From assembly GCF_003957515.1 (NCBI RefSeq), contig NZ_RQXW01000016.1, positions 1 through 64,000 on the forward strand: DNA of 64,000 bases. The letters run 5' to 3'. Positions 53,262-61,786 of this stretch are shown piece by piece. The first letter of the stretch is position 1; every line of letters begins with the position of its first letter. The notes beneath the pieces are model-generated. The model was not told the origin of the DNA. It searched no databases and worked only from the letters and a program-made list of their open reading frames with translations. Origin of the DNA: Amphritea opalescens. GTDB lineage: Bacteria > Pseudomonadota > Gammaproteobacteria > Pseudomonadales > Balneatricaceae. The position numbers and the translations under genes are program-made.

Positions 53262-54308
53262 TCAACTATTCTGTTTCTGCCGTGCAGCGCTGGGAGATAA
53301 ACCGAAATAATCCTTAAAGCAGTTGCTGAAGTGGCTGGTACTAACAAAGCCACAGGCTAGAGACACATTGGTGATGCTTTCATTGCTTTGTAGTAATAAG
53401 CGACGGGCATGGGTGATCCGTAGTTCCAGATAGTAGCGTGAAGGGCTCGTTTCAAGATGTGTCTGAAACAGACGCTCCATTTGACGTCGGGAGATATCGA
53501 TACAGTCCGCTAGTTCTTCAAGGCTGAGAGGCTCTTCGATATTGTTACGCATCAATACCATGATGTTGCGCAGGGTTTCAGGAAAGGTTGGATTATCGCC
53601 TATCTGCAGAGGTATGGATTCTTGGTTTTCCGCTACCTGATCGCAGCTCAGAATCTCTCTGACCGCGCGCACAATCTCACTCCCCTGTTGTTGAGCGATA
53701 AGTTTCAACATCATTTCCAACGCACTAACGGGGCCGGCACAGCTCGCGCGTTTTTCACCAATCACCAGAGTGTTATTCGATACACGGGTATTGGGAAAGT
53801 GCTCTCGCATGTAAGCGTGATTATCGGGATGGGCTGCGCACTCGACCTGTTCCATCAGGCCGGCATGGGCCAGTGGAATGACGCCGTTCCATAAGCCACC
53901 GAGAGTGATCCCCAGTTTGTCGGCCGCCCTCAGACAGGTGGTGAGTTTTGCATTGGGCTCTAGTGAGCAGCGAAACCCCCCGCAGACAATCAGAATGTCC
54001 AGTTCATCACGATGCTGAATGGCTAAGGCTTCAATCGTGCTGCCGGTGGCGATATCGATACCAAGATCACTGGTGACCATCCGTGAATCGACCCCCAGCG
54101 TCATATAATCAAAGTGTTGCCCAGGCAGCACCAGGTTCGCGGTCACCAATACATCGACCGCTCCAGTAAAGGCAACCATCGAGAAATTTTTCTGCAGAAT
54201 AAAACCGACTTTTATGAGCTTTTGTTGGTCGTTATTCTCGTTTAAAAATGCCTTATTGGTATTGCTGATCGCTTTGCTGAAATCTCGTTTGGTCGATGGG
54301 GCTGCCAT
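53262..54308 (-). CDS. GlxA-type AraC-family regulator with DJ-1/PfpI domain
   Basis: A 348-residue regulator: an N-terminal class-I-amidotransferase-like ligand domain (about 32-205, VGFILQKNFSMVAFTGAVDVL, ILIVCGGF, GLWNGVIPLAHAGLM) and a C-terminal AraC double helix-turn-helix (about 245-345, SLEELADCIDISRRQMERLFQ and ITNVSLACGFVSTSHFSNCFKDYFGLSP). This is the architecture of GbdR and CdhR, regulators of betaine and carnitine catabolism, in keeping with the bet genes next door. The ligand is not deducible. It is divergent from a LysR gene across 496 bases with no recognised signals. Confidence 0.88.
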   Translation of the reverse strand: MAAPSTKRDFSKAISNTNKAFLNENNDQQKLIKVGFILQKNFSMVAFTGAVDVLVTANLVLPGQHFDYMTLGVDSRMVTSDLGIDIATGSTIEALAIQHRDELDILIVCGGFRCSLEPNAKLTTCLRAADKLGITLGGLWNGVIPLAHAGLMEQVECAAHPDNHAYMREHFPNTRVSNNTLVIGEKRASCAGPVSALEMMLKLIAQQQGSEIVRAVREILSCDQVAENQESIPLQIGDNPTFPETLRNIMVLMRNNIEEPLSLEELADCIDISRRQMERLFQTHLETSPSRYYLELRITHARRLLLQSNESITNVSLACGFVSTSHFSNCFKDYFGLSPSAARQKQNS

Positions 54309-54804
54309 TGATAGCGTCTCTTTAAATATAAGTCGGGCCGTTTATATCAGTGATTGTACTGCTATTTTCCGTCATAGATGTAGCAATAACAGTGGAACTA
54401 CTTTAATTGGCCTCTATTTTACCATTGAGGTGGGAGTATCCGTGGCGAAGATGACCTCTCCATAGGGTTCGTTGAGTCAAATGGTTCTCGAGTAATGAAT
54501 ACGGAAAAGGGAGGCTATACTGCACATCATCTTTGTTATTTTGGGGCACTTGTTACTTTGAAGTGGTTGAGGTGTCATTGTTGTTGTTTTATCCGCTAGT
54601 GAAGTGACACAGCTATTGTTGATGAGAGGTTAAAAATATTGCGGTGACCTCACTTGAGTTGTTAGCCTAAAGATCGACATTCGTTGACCTACTTTAAACT
54701 TGCTTTATGATGCTTGATTTTATGTAAGTTATGAATCTGAGTTTATGGCTGGACTAAAAGCCGATAAAGCGACTTTTTATTAAGAGAATTGAATACCTGA
54801 CGTT

Positions 54805-55815
54805 ATGGTTAAACATGTAGAGCCCGATCAGATTTTAGTGAAGATGCCCTCCTTGCGAGCAGTTAGGTCGTTTGTTGCCGCCGCTAAATATCAAAACTTT
54901 ACCCGTGCAGCCGAAGCGTTGTGCGTGACTCAAGCGGCGATCAGTCGTCAGATTAGAGAGTTGGAGGCTTCACTAGGTGTCAGTTTATTTAAACGGGCGG
55001 GCCGAGCGGTTGAGCTGACCGAGGCGGGGACGATTTTTTATGATGCAGCTTATCTGTCGTTCGTAAATATTGCACAGGCCGCTCAGCGGATTAAAAACAG
55101 CGATAAACGTAAGCACGAACTGATCATCTGTTGTTCGCCCGCTTTTTCAGCTTTTTGGTTATCGAGCCGCTTACCCAGTTTTTTTGCCGGCCATCCCGAT
55201 ATTGATGTGAATATCGTGACCACCAATAACTTTCTAAAGATGGAGCCGGGTATACATCCTGACATCTTTATCAATAAAGTGAGCGATCCCCGTGAAGGTT
55301 ATCATTCTATTCCCCTGTTTTATGATCTGATCTATCCGGTCTGTTCACCTCTGTTTTTAAAGCAGAACCCCGATATTGTTACCTTGGATGGGTTGCTCAA
55401 TACAACGCTACTAAACCTTAGCCCGTATGGGCGTTCGCAGATTGCGGAGCATGTAGACTGGGAGGTGTGGCTGAGTAGCCATGGGGTTTCACTGGATATC
55501 GATAGCGAGGGGGCGCGGCATCTATTCAATGCGAATGACTATAATATGTTGATTCAGATGGTACTGAACCATCAGGGTGTTAGCCTAGGCTGGAATCAGC
55601 TTGTTAAGCCTATGATCGAACAGGGCTGGCTAGTTCGGGTGGGGGACTATGAAGCGGAATATCGAGAAAAACTCCACTATCTTACCTACTCGCAAAGTAA
55701 AAAAGATAACCCCGCTTTCCGCGCATTTAAAGATTGGTTTCTGGATGTGATTAAAACGGAAGATACCTGTTTGAATCGAGATGTAAGCACGCCAACTCAA
55801 CCATTGAAGCCGTAG
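54805..55815 (+). CDS. LysR-family transcriptional regulator (GcvA-like)
   Basis: A 336-residue LysR regulator: N-terminal winged helix (about 13-75; SLRAVRSFVAAAKYQNFTRAAEALCVTQAAISRQIRELEASLGVSLFKR) and a periplasmic-binding-like effector domain from about residue 105. The WLSSRLPSFFAGHPDIDVNI stretch is typical of the GcvA subgroup. The frame contains a second ATG at 54844, so the first 13 residues are uncertain. A GTTATG half-site lies upstream near 54730. Target genes are unknown; candidates are the GMC dehydrogenase unit or the DapA-family operon. Confidence 0.88.
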   Translation: MVKHVEPDQILVKMPSLRAVRSFVAAAKYQNFTRAAEALCVTQAAISRQIRELEASLGVSLFKRAGRAVELTEAGTIFYDAAYLSFVNIAQAAQRIKNSDKRKHELIICCSPAFSAFWLSSRLPSFFAGHPDIDVNIVTTNNFLKMEPGIHPDIFINKVSDPREGYHSIPLFYDLIYPVCSPLFLKQNPDIVTLDGLLNTTLLNLSPYGRSQIAEHVDWEVWLSSHGVSLDIDSEGARHLFNANDYNMLIQMVLNHQGVSLGWNQLVKPMIEQGWLVRVGDYEAEYREKLHYLTYSQSKKDNPAFRAFKDWFLDVIKTEDTCLNRDVSTPTQPLKP

Positions 55816-55907
55816 TCCAGCTCATATCAAGGTTGTTTTGCTCTGCATCAGGCGTGCAACGAAGGACGGCAACAATATCTCCTAGGTTATTAGCGATTAG
55901 ATTTGAT

Positions 55908-55934
55908 AAAAAGCCCCCTCAGACGCGGGGGGAG
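55908..55934 (-). terminator. Intrinsic terminator of the GMC dehydrogenase unit
   Basis: On the minus strand: CCCCCC, loop, GGGGG and then CTTTTT. A larger interrupted hairpin (TGATC…GATCA with an inner CGCAG/CTGCG stem) lies between it and the stop codon of the dehydrogenase gene. Confidence 0.75.
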
Positions 55935-56018
55935 TTCACTTAAATGAGATCACCGACCTGATCGTTTCGCAGCCTCACTGCGCCGAATGATGATCAGGCC
56001 GGTTAAGTGAAGCGCGGT

Positions 56019-57590
56019 TTAGATGTTCATGGCGGCCATTTGACGGGCAATGTATTCAGATTGTCTAATCGCCAAGGCGACAATGGTAAGCGTCGGGTTT
56101 TCCGTCGCGCCTGTGGTGAACTGACTACCATCGGATATAAATAGATTGTCGATATCATGGCTCTGGCCCCAACCATTAACCACGCCGTCTTTAGCGTTAA
56201 GGCTCATTCTGTTGGTGCCTAGGTTGTGGGTGCTCGGGTAGGGCGGTACACGAATGGTGTTGAGCGCGCCAATCGATTCATAGACGGCGGCACCTTGTTT
56301 GTAGGCCTGTTCACGCATGGCGATATCATTAGGATGATCCGTGACATGGACATTAGCCACCGGCAGACCATATTGATCTTTAACCTCATGGTTGAGGGTA
56401 ATTCGATTGGTTTCTTGCGGCATATCTTCACCAACAAGCCACATACCGGCCATATTCTCATAGTTGTCCAGTTCACCGGTAAACTCTTTACCCCAACTGC
56501 CGGGGTTAAGGAAGGCCGCTAAAAAGGGCAGGCCGAGTGATATGGTTTCCATCTCATAACCCGCCACAAAGCCCCGTGTAGGGTTGTGTTCGGATTCGTC
56601 CTGAATAATACCGGCCATGGTGGTGCCACGGTGCATATTAACGGGTTGTTCAAAAACCCCATAGACCGAGCCTGTGACGTGACGCATGTAGTTTCTGCCG
56701 ACCTGTCCTGAACTATTGGCAAGGCCATCTGGAAACTGTGCGCTGGCAGAGTTGAGTAGTAGGCGTGGGCTTTCAATCGAGTTCCCAGCGACACAGACAA
56801 CGCGTGCCTTCTGAGTATGCTGCTGGCCATCGGCATCGACGTAAATCACGCCGTCCACTTTGCCTGCTTGGTTATGGGTGATTTTTAATACATGAGCTTC
56901 GGCCCGTAGTTCGAAATGACCGGTAGCCTCTGCCTTAGGGATTTCGGTATAAAGTGTTGACCACTTCGCGCCCATCCGACAACCTTGAAAACAAAACCCT
57001 AGCTGACGACATGATGCACGACCATCTCGAGGTTGTGAGTTGATGGCCATGCGTCCGGTATGAACTTCTTTATAACCGAGTTGTTTGGCGCCGGCTTCCA
57101 TCACCTTATAGTTGTTGTTGCCTGGGAGTGCGGGGATGCCGTTGGTTTGTGTGACGCCCATTTTATCTTCGGCCATATCATAATAGGGCTCTAGATCTTG
57201 AAGTGTAATGGGCCAATCTAACAGGTTGGCGCCTTCAACATGACCATAGGTGCTGAGGCCTTTAAATTCGTGTTCTTGAAAGCGTAAGCTGGCCCCCGCC
57301 CAATGTAACGTGGAACCGCCGACGGTTTTACAGATCCATGCGGGTAAATTAGGAAAATCTTTAGCAACCCGCCATTCGCCGGAGGTGGTGCGTTTATCCA
57401 ACCAGGCTTCTTTGGAAAACATTTCCCACTCTTTATTAACGAAATCGGTTTTAAAATCGAGGTGCTTTCCGGCTTCTAGGCAGACGACGTTAACGCCCTT
57501 CTGGGCTAATTCATTACTGAGCGTACCGCCACCGGCGCCAGAGCCGATGACAACCACAACACTGCTATCGTTTAGATCAAATTTTTTCAT
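56019..57590 (-). CDS. GMC-family FAD dehydrogenase, large subunit
   Basis: A 523-residue GMC oxidoreductase of the gluconate/sorbitol/fructose dehydrogenase large-subunit type. FAD motif VVIGSGAGGGTLSNELAQKG at about 11-30, the STLHWAGASLRF stretch, CRQLGFCFQGCRMGAKWS with several cysteines (near 200, a possible iron-sulfur or structural site) and the catalytic His region YPSTHNLGTNRMS. ATG with GAGGA upstream; a TTG frame extension was rejected. It follows by 21 bases a Tat-signal small subunit, so the pair is probably exported folded. No membrane cytochrome c subunit is present in the window. Substrate unknown. Confidence 0.85.
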   Translation of the reverse strand: MKKFDLNDSSVVVVIGSGAGGGTLSNELAQKGVNVVCLEAGKHLDFKTDFVNKEWEMFSKEAWLDKRTTSGEWRVAKDFPNLPAWICKTVGGSTLHWAGASLRFQEHEFKGLSTYGHVEGANLLDWPITLQDLEPYYDMAEDKMGVTQTNGIPALPGNNNYKVMEAGAKQLGYKEVHTGRMAINSQPRDGRASCRQLGFCFQGCRMGAKWSTLYTEIPKAEATGHFELRAEAHVLKITHNQAGKVDGVIYVDADGQQHTQKARVVCVAGNSIESPRLLLNSASAQFPDGLANSSGQVGRNYMRHVTGSVYGVFEQPVNMHRGTTMAGIIQDESEHNPTRGFVAGYEMETISLGLPFLAAFLNPGSWGKEFTGELDNYENMAGMWLVGEDMPQETNRITLNHEVKDQYGLPVANVHVTDHPNDIAMREQAYKQGAAVYESIGALNTIRVPPYPSTHNLGTNRMSLNAKDGVVNGWGQSHDIDNLFISDGSQFTTGATENPTLTIVALAIRQSEYIARQMAAMNI

Positions 57591-57611
57591 TGTTATTATC
57601 CTCAATCTTTT

Positions 57612-58136
57612 TTAGTGGTTTGGCAGCCAGTCGATATCATCGAAACCACGTTCTAGATAACCACCGTAAGGGAAGGATGGGCCTTCATAACCGAATAGGC
57701 TCCAGATCTTGTCATTGTTATACAGTGCCACCACGATGTGACTACGCACCTGATTGAAGAAAGGGCTACCTTCTATTTTCTTAACCACGAGCAGTTGCTG
57801 CTCAGCAGATAATGCTAAGAAATTGTTTTGGCTGTGTGAATTGAGGGTTTGAACCCCCTCGTTAAGTAGTTTCAGTAATGCAGGGTCGTTTTTGGCGTTA
57901 GCATCTAATCCTTCGACACAGGCATCGTAGTAGACATCAGTCAGTTGCTTGTGAGGGTAGAGCACACGACAAAGCGCCGAGAGACTCTTACCTGTTTTAT
58001 GATCCAGCGTGGTTAGTGTCATTGCCCACGCACTGGGGCTAATGCTGATGCCTGATAGGGCGATAGCAACGGCACCTGCTGCGGTCATGGTGCCTTTTTT
58101 TAAGAAGCTTCTGCGGCTCAAGTTTTGCTTTTTCAT
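57612..58136 (-). CDS. Tat-exported small subunit (gluconate 2-dehydrogenase subunit 3-like)
   Basis: A 174-residue protein with a twin-arginine signal (LSRRSFLKKGT, then a hydrophobic stretch ending SAWA). The mature part resembles the small subunit that escorts GMC dehydrogenases across the membrane (LTTLDHKTGKSLSALCRVLYPHKQLTD…, YNNDKIWSLFGYEGPSFPYGGYLERGFDDIDW). GGAG lies 6 bases before the ATG. It is the first gene of the two-gene unit with the FAD subunit. Confidence 0.85.
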   Translation of the reverse strand: MKKQNLSRRSFLKKGTMTAAGAVAIALSGISISPSAWAMTLTTLDHKTGKSLSALCRVLYPHKQLTDVYYDACVEGLDANAKNDPALLKLLNEGVQTLNSHSQNNFLALSAEQQLLVVKKIEGSPFFNQVRSHIVVALYNNDKIWSLFGYEGPSFPYGGYLERGFDDIDWLPNH

Positions 58137-58187
58137 ACTCAACTCCGGAATTTTATTGTTGTGGTTTCGGAATGCTGTAGCAGATCG

Positions 58188-58583
58188 TTATTGATAGCGG
58201 CCATGCTTTTCTAAAAACTCAATTTTGTAACCATCGGGATCGGTGACAAAAAAGAAACGCGCTAATAATTGATTATCACGGTGAAACTCTTTCACCTCAG
58301 CGGGTTGGAAACCCAGTTTTGTCAGTTTTTCTTGGGTGGCGGCGACATCGTCCACACAGACAGCGAGATGGCCATAGCCGGAACCATGGGTGTAAGGTTC
58401 GGTTTGACTGTGATTATGGGTGAGTTCTAATTCGAAATCGTTTTCGTCATTACGCAGATAAACCAGTGTAAAGCCGTCAAAATCGAGGCGGTCTGCGATA
58501 TTGAGATCTAGCGCTTGTTGGTAAAACGAGAGTGAGCGATCTAAGTCAAACACTCGGATCATTGAGTGGATAGCTTTTGCCAT
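58188..58583 (-). CDS. gloA: Lactoylglutathione lyase (glyoxalase I)
   Basis: A 131-residue vicinal-oxygen-chelate protein of glyoxalase I length. Two beta-alpha-beta-beta-beta repeats are visible: IHSMIRVFDLDRSLSFYQQAL…ELELTHN and GHLAVCVDDV…DGYKIEFLEK. Metal ligands are expected at His6, Glu in FELELTHN, His in YGHLAV and Glu in KIEFLE. It detoxifies methylglyoxal with glutathione in the cytosol. It is 51 bases upstream of, not overlapping, the Tat subunit gene. Confidence 0.88.
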   Translation of the reverse strand: MAKAIHSMIRVFDLDRSLSFYQQALDLNIADRLDFDGFTLVYLRNDENDFELELTHNHSQTEPYTHGSGYGHLAVCVDDVAATQEKLTKLGFQPAEVKEFHRDNQLLARFFFVTDPDGYKIEFLEKHGRYQ

Positions 58584-58688
58584 GGCGAAATTAACCTCAT
58601 CTGATTGATACAGTAGAGGTTAATTCTTTCCGCGCTCGCTTGGTGGTACTGGAGTACCACACGGGCGGTAAGTGACCAAAAAGTTAGC

Positions 58689-58994
58689 TTAACTCGCAGC
58701 CAGGAGTTGTTCGTGGGCGGTTGTCATCACTTCATCGGGTTGCTCTAGGTAGAGTGCGCAGGCGCAACGCAATAAAGACGCAAAGTTAGGCACATCGCCA
58801 TTAATAACAAGCGCTTCATCATATATTTTGGAGAGGAATTGAGGCGTGCTCATGGTCTGTTCCGCAGCCACCCCATCGAGAATGCTCCAAAATTTGGCTT
58901 CCAATTTCACGCTGGTGGAGTGGCCACCTAGGCGGAGTGAACGGGAGATGAATTTATAATTTTCAGGATTCTGTCCAGCAAAAATATGGCACAT
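58689..58994 (-). CDS. Ribbon-helix-helix domain protein (RHH_4 type)
   Basis: A 101-residue protein starting MCHIFAGQNPENY, followed by a ribbon-helix-helix-like segment SRSLRLGGHSTSVKLEAKFWSILDGVAAEQTMSTPQFLSKI (about 18-58). The combination CxIFAGQ…TRSxRLxGHxTSxxLE is familiar from the RHH_4 family. No toxin partner lies next to it, so a toxin-antitoxin role is not supported. The longer open frame upstream of the ATG at 58994 lacks a ribosome site. Confidence 0.7.
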   Translation of the reverse strand: MCHIFAGQNPENYKFISRSLRLGGHSTSVKLEAKFWSILDGVAAEQTMSTPQFLSKIYDEALVINGDVPNFASLLRCACALYLEQPDEVMTTAHEQLLAAS

Positions 58995-59138
58995 GGCGAG
59001 GCTCTTTTTTATTTTTAGAATAGTCAATTAACAACAGTATAGGGTATTCAACGGCCCTGTTTCCAGAGCCGTGACCGGATACTCGACCTATTGATAGGTT
59101 ATTAATGCTGCATTAGACGGCTGTTTTCTGTTTCTTTT

Positions 59139-59155
59139 CATAACCTGAAGTTATG
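59139..59155. promoter_or_regulatory. CATAAC-N5-GTTATG palindrome, DapA-family operon
   Basis: Six-base arms are perfect complements around CTGAA. It lies about 130 bases before the first gene of the operon. The same 17-base arrangement, with flanking TTT, occurs at 63380-63396 before the TRAP binding-protein gene. Likely operator of a dimeric regulator; which one is unknown. Confidence 0.55.
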
Positions 59156-59279
59156 TTTAGCGCGCAAAAAAGGTTGATTGTGGAGCTATCACCCCTGTCG
59201 TTACTATTTTAATAAGTTCGGATCACCCCTCAATAGGTGAGTTCGGTCACATATGATAATGATAACGAAGGTGAATTGA

Positions 59280-60185
59280 ATGCATTTCGAAGGGATTTAC
59301 ACGCCAGTAATTACACCGTTTAAAGCGGATTTCTCCATCGATTACGATGCCTATGCTGCCCATGTTCAGTACCTCCTCGATGCCGGTGTTCAGGGCTTGA
59401 TGATCGGTGGTACTACCGGTGAATACTATGTTGAAAGTCATGAGGAGCGGGTTGAGCTACTGAAAATTGCCCGTCAAATCTGCAAAGAAAAGCTGCAAAT
59501 TATTTTTGGCACCGGCTCTATTGATCCAAAACAATCGATTAAGTTAGCTGAAGATGCTGCTAAATATGAAGCGGATGTCATTCTGCTAGCAACCCCCCCT
59601 TATTCGCTCCCGACTCAGCAAGAGTTGGCCGAGCATGTGATGACACTTGACCGGGCGGCGGGTCTGCCAGCGATGCTTTATAACTACCCAGACCGCATGG
59701 GTGTGAATATGGAAGCGGAATTTTTTGATCGTATCGCCGACTGTAGCAATATTTGCAGCATCAAAGAGAGCTCCGGTGATATTAATCGTCTGCATATGTT
59801 GATCAATGATTATCCACGGATTCAGGTTGCCTGTGGTATGGATGATCAGGCGCTGGAGTTCTTCGCTTGGGGTGCTAAAAGCTGGGTATGTGCCGGTTCT
59901 AACTTCCTGCCAAAAGAGCATATGGCGCTTTATAACGCCTGTGTTGTCGAGAACGACTTTGCTAAAGGCCGTCGCATTATGACTGAGATGATGCCGTTGA
60001 TGCATGTGTTGGAACAGGGCGGCAAGTTTATCCAGAGCGTTAAGCATGGTGTCACCCTTGATGGTCGTGTTGGTGGCGAAGTACGCAAACCGTTGCTCGG
60101 TCTTGATGATGCAGAGAAAGAAGCCATGGCACAGGTAGTGGCTCAACTGAAAACGAATATTGCTAACATTGTCGCGGAGGACTGA
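59280..60185 (+). CDS. Dihydrodipicolinate synthase family aldolase/deaminase
   Basis: A 301-residue TIM-barrel class I aldolase-like protein. DapA marks include YTPVITPFKADFSID at the N-terminus, GGTTGEYY (about 43-50), the Tyr in LYNYPDRMGV (about 133-142) and Schiff-base Lys in ICSIKESSGD (near 161). True DapA is unlikely because the operon is catabolic. Relatives in such settings are keto-acid aldolases or pyrroline-hydroxy-carboxylate deaminases of hydroxyproline breakdown (LhpC). GAAGGTG precedes the ATG; 3 bases separate it from the next gene. Confidence 0.85.
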   Translation: MHFEGIYTPVITPFKADFSIDYDAYAAHVQYLLDAGVQGLMIGGTTGEYYVESHEERVELLKIARQICKEKLQIIFGTGSIDPKQSIKLAEDAAKYEADVILLATPPYSLPTQQELAEHVMTLDRAAGLPAMLYNYPDRMGVNMEAEFFDRIADCSNICSIKESSGDINRLHMLINDYPRIQVACGMDDQALEFFAWGAKSWVCAGSNFLPKEHMALYNACVVENDFAKGRRIMTEMMPLMHVLEQGGKFIQSVKHGVTLDGRVGGEVRKPLLGLDDAEKEAMAQVVAQLKTNIANIVAED

Positions 60186-60188
60186 ACC

Positions 60189-61688
60189 ATGGCCGATCTA
60201 CTGACACAGGATGAATACAAAGCGATTGCCGCTCAACTGACGCCACCGTCCATGAGTTTTATCAATGGTAGCTTACGGCCCGCCAGCGATGGCGGCACCA
60301 TTGCGGTCACCAACCCAGCGACCGGCGAGAAGATTACCGAGATTGCGGCCTGTACCACTGAGGATGTTGATTATGCGGTGGCGAGTGCGCGAGCAGCGTT
60401 TGAAAGCGGCAGCTGGAGCAAGATGCATCCGTCAGAACGTAAAGGTATTTTGATTAAGTTAACCCAGTTGATCGAACAACATGGTGATGAGCTGGCGGTA
60501 TTAGAATCTATCGATTCAGGTAAGCCTATTTTTGACTGTGTCACCATCGATATTCCTGAAGTGGTTCATACCATCAGCTGGCATGCGGAATTGATCGATA
60601 AAATTTATGATCAGACGGCGCCTGTTGGTTCGGGTGCGATGGCGATGGTGGTGCGTGAACCGGTCGGTGTGGTCGGTGCGGTGTTGCCATGGAATTTCCC
60701 TATTTTGATGTTGGCTTGGAAGATGGCGCCTTCATTGGCGGCGGGCTGTTCAGTAGTACTGAAGCCTGCTGCGCAGACCTCATTGACGGCCATTCGGGTG
60801 GCTGAGTTGGCCGCTGAAGCGGGCGTGCCTGCAGGGGTGTTCAACGTGGTGACCGGTTCGGGTCGTGTTGTGGGCGAGGCGATTGGCCGTCATATGGATG
60901 TTGATATGGTGACCTTTACCGGCTCGACAGTCACTGGACGTCGTTTCCTTAACTATTCTGCCGATTCTAATATCAAAGAAGTCGTGCTTGAACTGGGCGG
61001 TAAAAACCCCTGTGTTGTGCTCGATGATGCAGAAGATCTGGATACGGTGGCTGAACAGGTGGTTGCTGCTGCTTTCTGGAATATGGGTGAAAACTGCTCT
61101 GCGGGTTCTCGCTTGATTGTTCAGGAAGGTGTTAAAGAGGCATTGCTGGCAAAAATTGTAGCCCATGCCAAAGAGTGGAAAACCGGTGATCCCCTTGACC
61201 CTAGCAATCAATTAGGTGCACTGGTTGATAAAGGTCATTTCGATAAGGTCACAGAGTATTTCGACATCGCTAAAGAAGACGGGCACCGGCTAATCATGGG
61301 CGGTGAGTCTGTCGATGGTTGCTATGTTCTGCCGACGATCTACGACGATGTTAAAAACAGTGATCGTTTAGCTCAAGAAGAAATTTTTGGTCCTGTGCTT
61401 TCGGTGATCACCGTGAGTAGTTATGAAGAAGCGATCGCAGTTGCCAATGATACTGAATATGGTCTGGCGGCCTCTGTCTTTACGGCGAATGCTCGCAAGT
61501 CTATGCGTGCGGCTCAGGCACTCAGGGCGGGTACGGTTACGGTTAACTGCTTTGGTGAAGGTGATATCACCACGCCATTCGGTGGTTATAAACAATCGGG
61601 TTTTGGTGGCCGTGATAATTCCATTCATGCCCATGATCAGTTTACGCAGTTGAAAACGATCTGGGTCGATCTAGGTGATGAAGCGTAG
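60189..61688 (+). CDS. Aldehyde dehydrogenase (PuuC-like)
   Basis: A 499-residue NAD(P)-dependent aldehyde dehydrogenase: LPWNFPILML cofactor stretch, FTGSTVTGRRF, general base Glu in LELGGKNP, catalytic Cys in NMGENCSAGSRLIV, PFGGYKQSGFGGRDNS. The long N-terminus and GENCSAGSR are typical of the gamma-glutamyl-aminobutyraldehyde dehydrogenase (PuuC/KauB) subgroup. CGGAGG lies before the ATG. With the DapA-family enzyme and an FAD oxidase it probably oxidises a semialdehyde released from an amino or imino acid. Confidence 0.88.
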   Translation: MADLLTQDEYKAIAAQLTPPSMSFINGSLRPASDGGTIAVTNPATGEKITEIAACTTEDVDYAVASARAAFESGSWSKMHPSERKGILIKLTQLIEQHGDELAVLESIDSGKPIFDCVTIDIPEVVHTISWHAELIDKIYDQTAPVGSGAMAMVVREPVGVVGAVLPWNFPILMLAWKMAPSLAAGCSVVLKPAAQTSLTAIRVAELAAEAGVPAGVFNVVTGSGRVVGEAIGRHMDVDMVTFTGSTVTGRRFLNYSADSNIKEVVLELGGKNPCVVLDDAEDLDTVAEQVVAAAFWNMGENCSAGSRLIVQEGVKEALLAKIVAHAKEWKTGDPLDPSNQLGALVDKGHFDKVTEYFDIAKEDGHRLIMGGESVDGCYVLPTIYDDVKNSDRLAQEEIFGPVLSVITVSSYEEAIAVANDTEYGLAASVFTANARKSMRAAQALRAGTVTVNCFGEGDITTPFGGYKQSGFGGRDNSIHAHDQFTQLKTIWVDLGDEA

Positions 61689-61786
61689 ATCGTTGCGCTG
61701 ACTGAAAGTTAAAGCACCCGATATTTAGGTATAGAACTCAGGGCGAACCGCTAGGACGGGGTTCGCTCATGGGAGGCGCTTGCCTG

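Noticed and set aside
58689-58994. Toxin-antitoxin module
   Set aside because: The ribbon-helix-helix protein has no adjacent toxin-sized gene; its neighbours are unrelated and on separate units.
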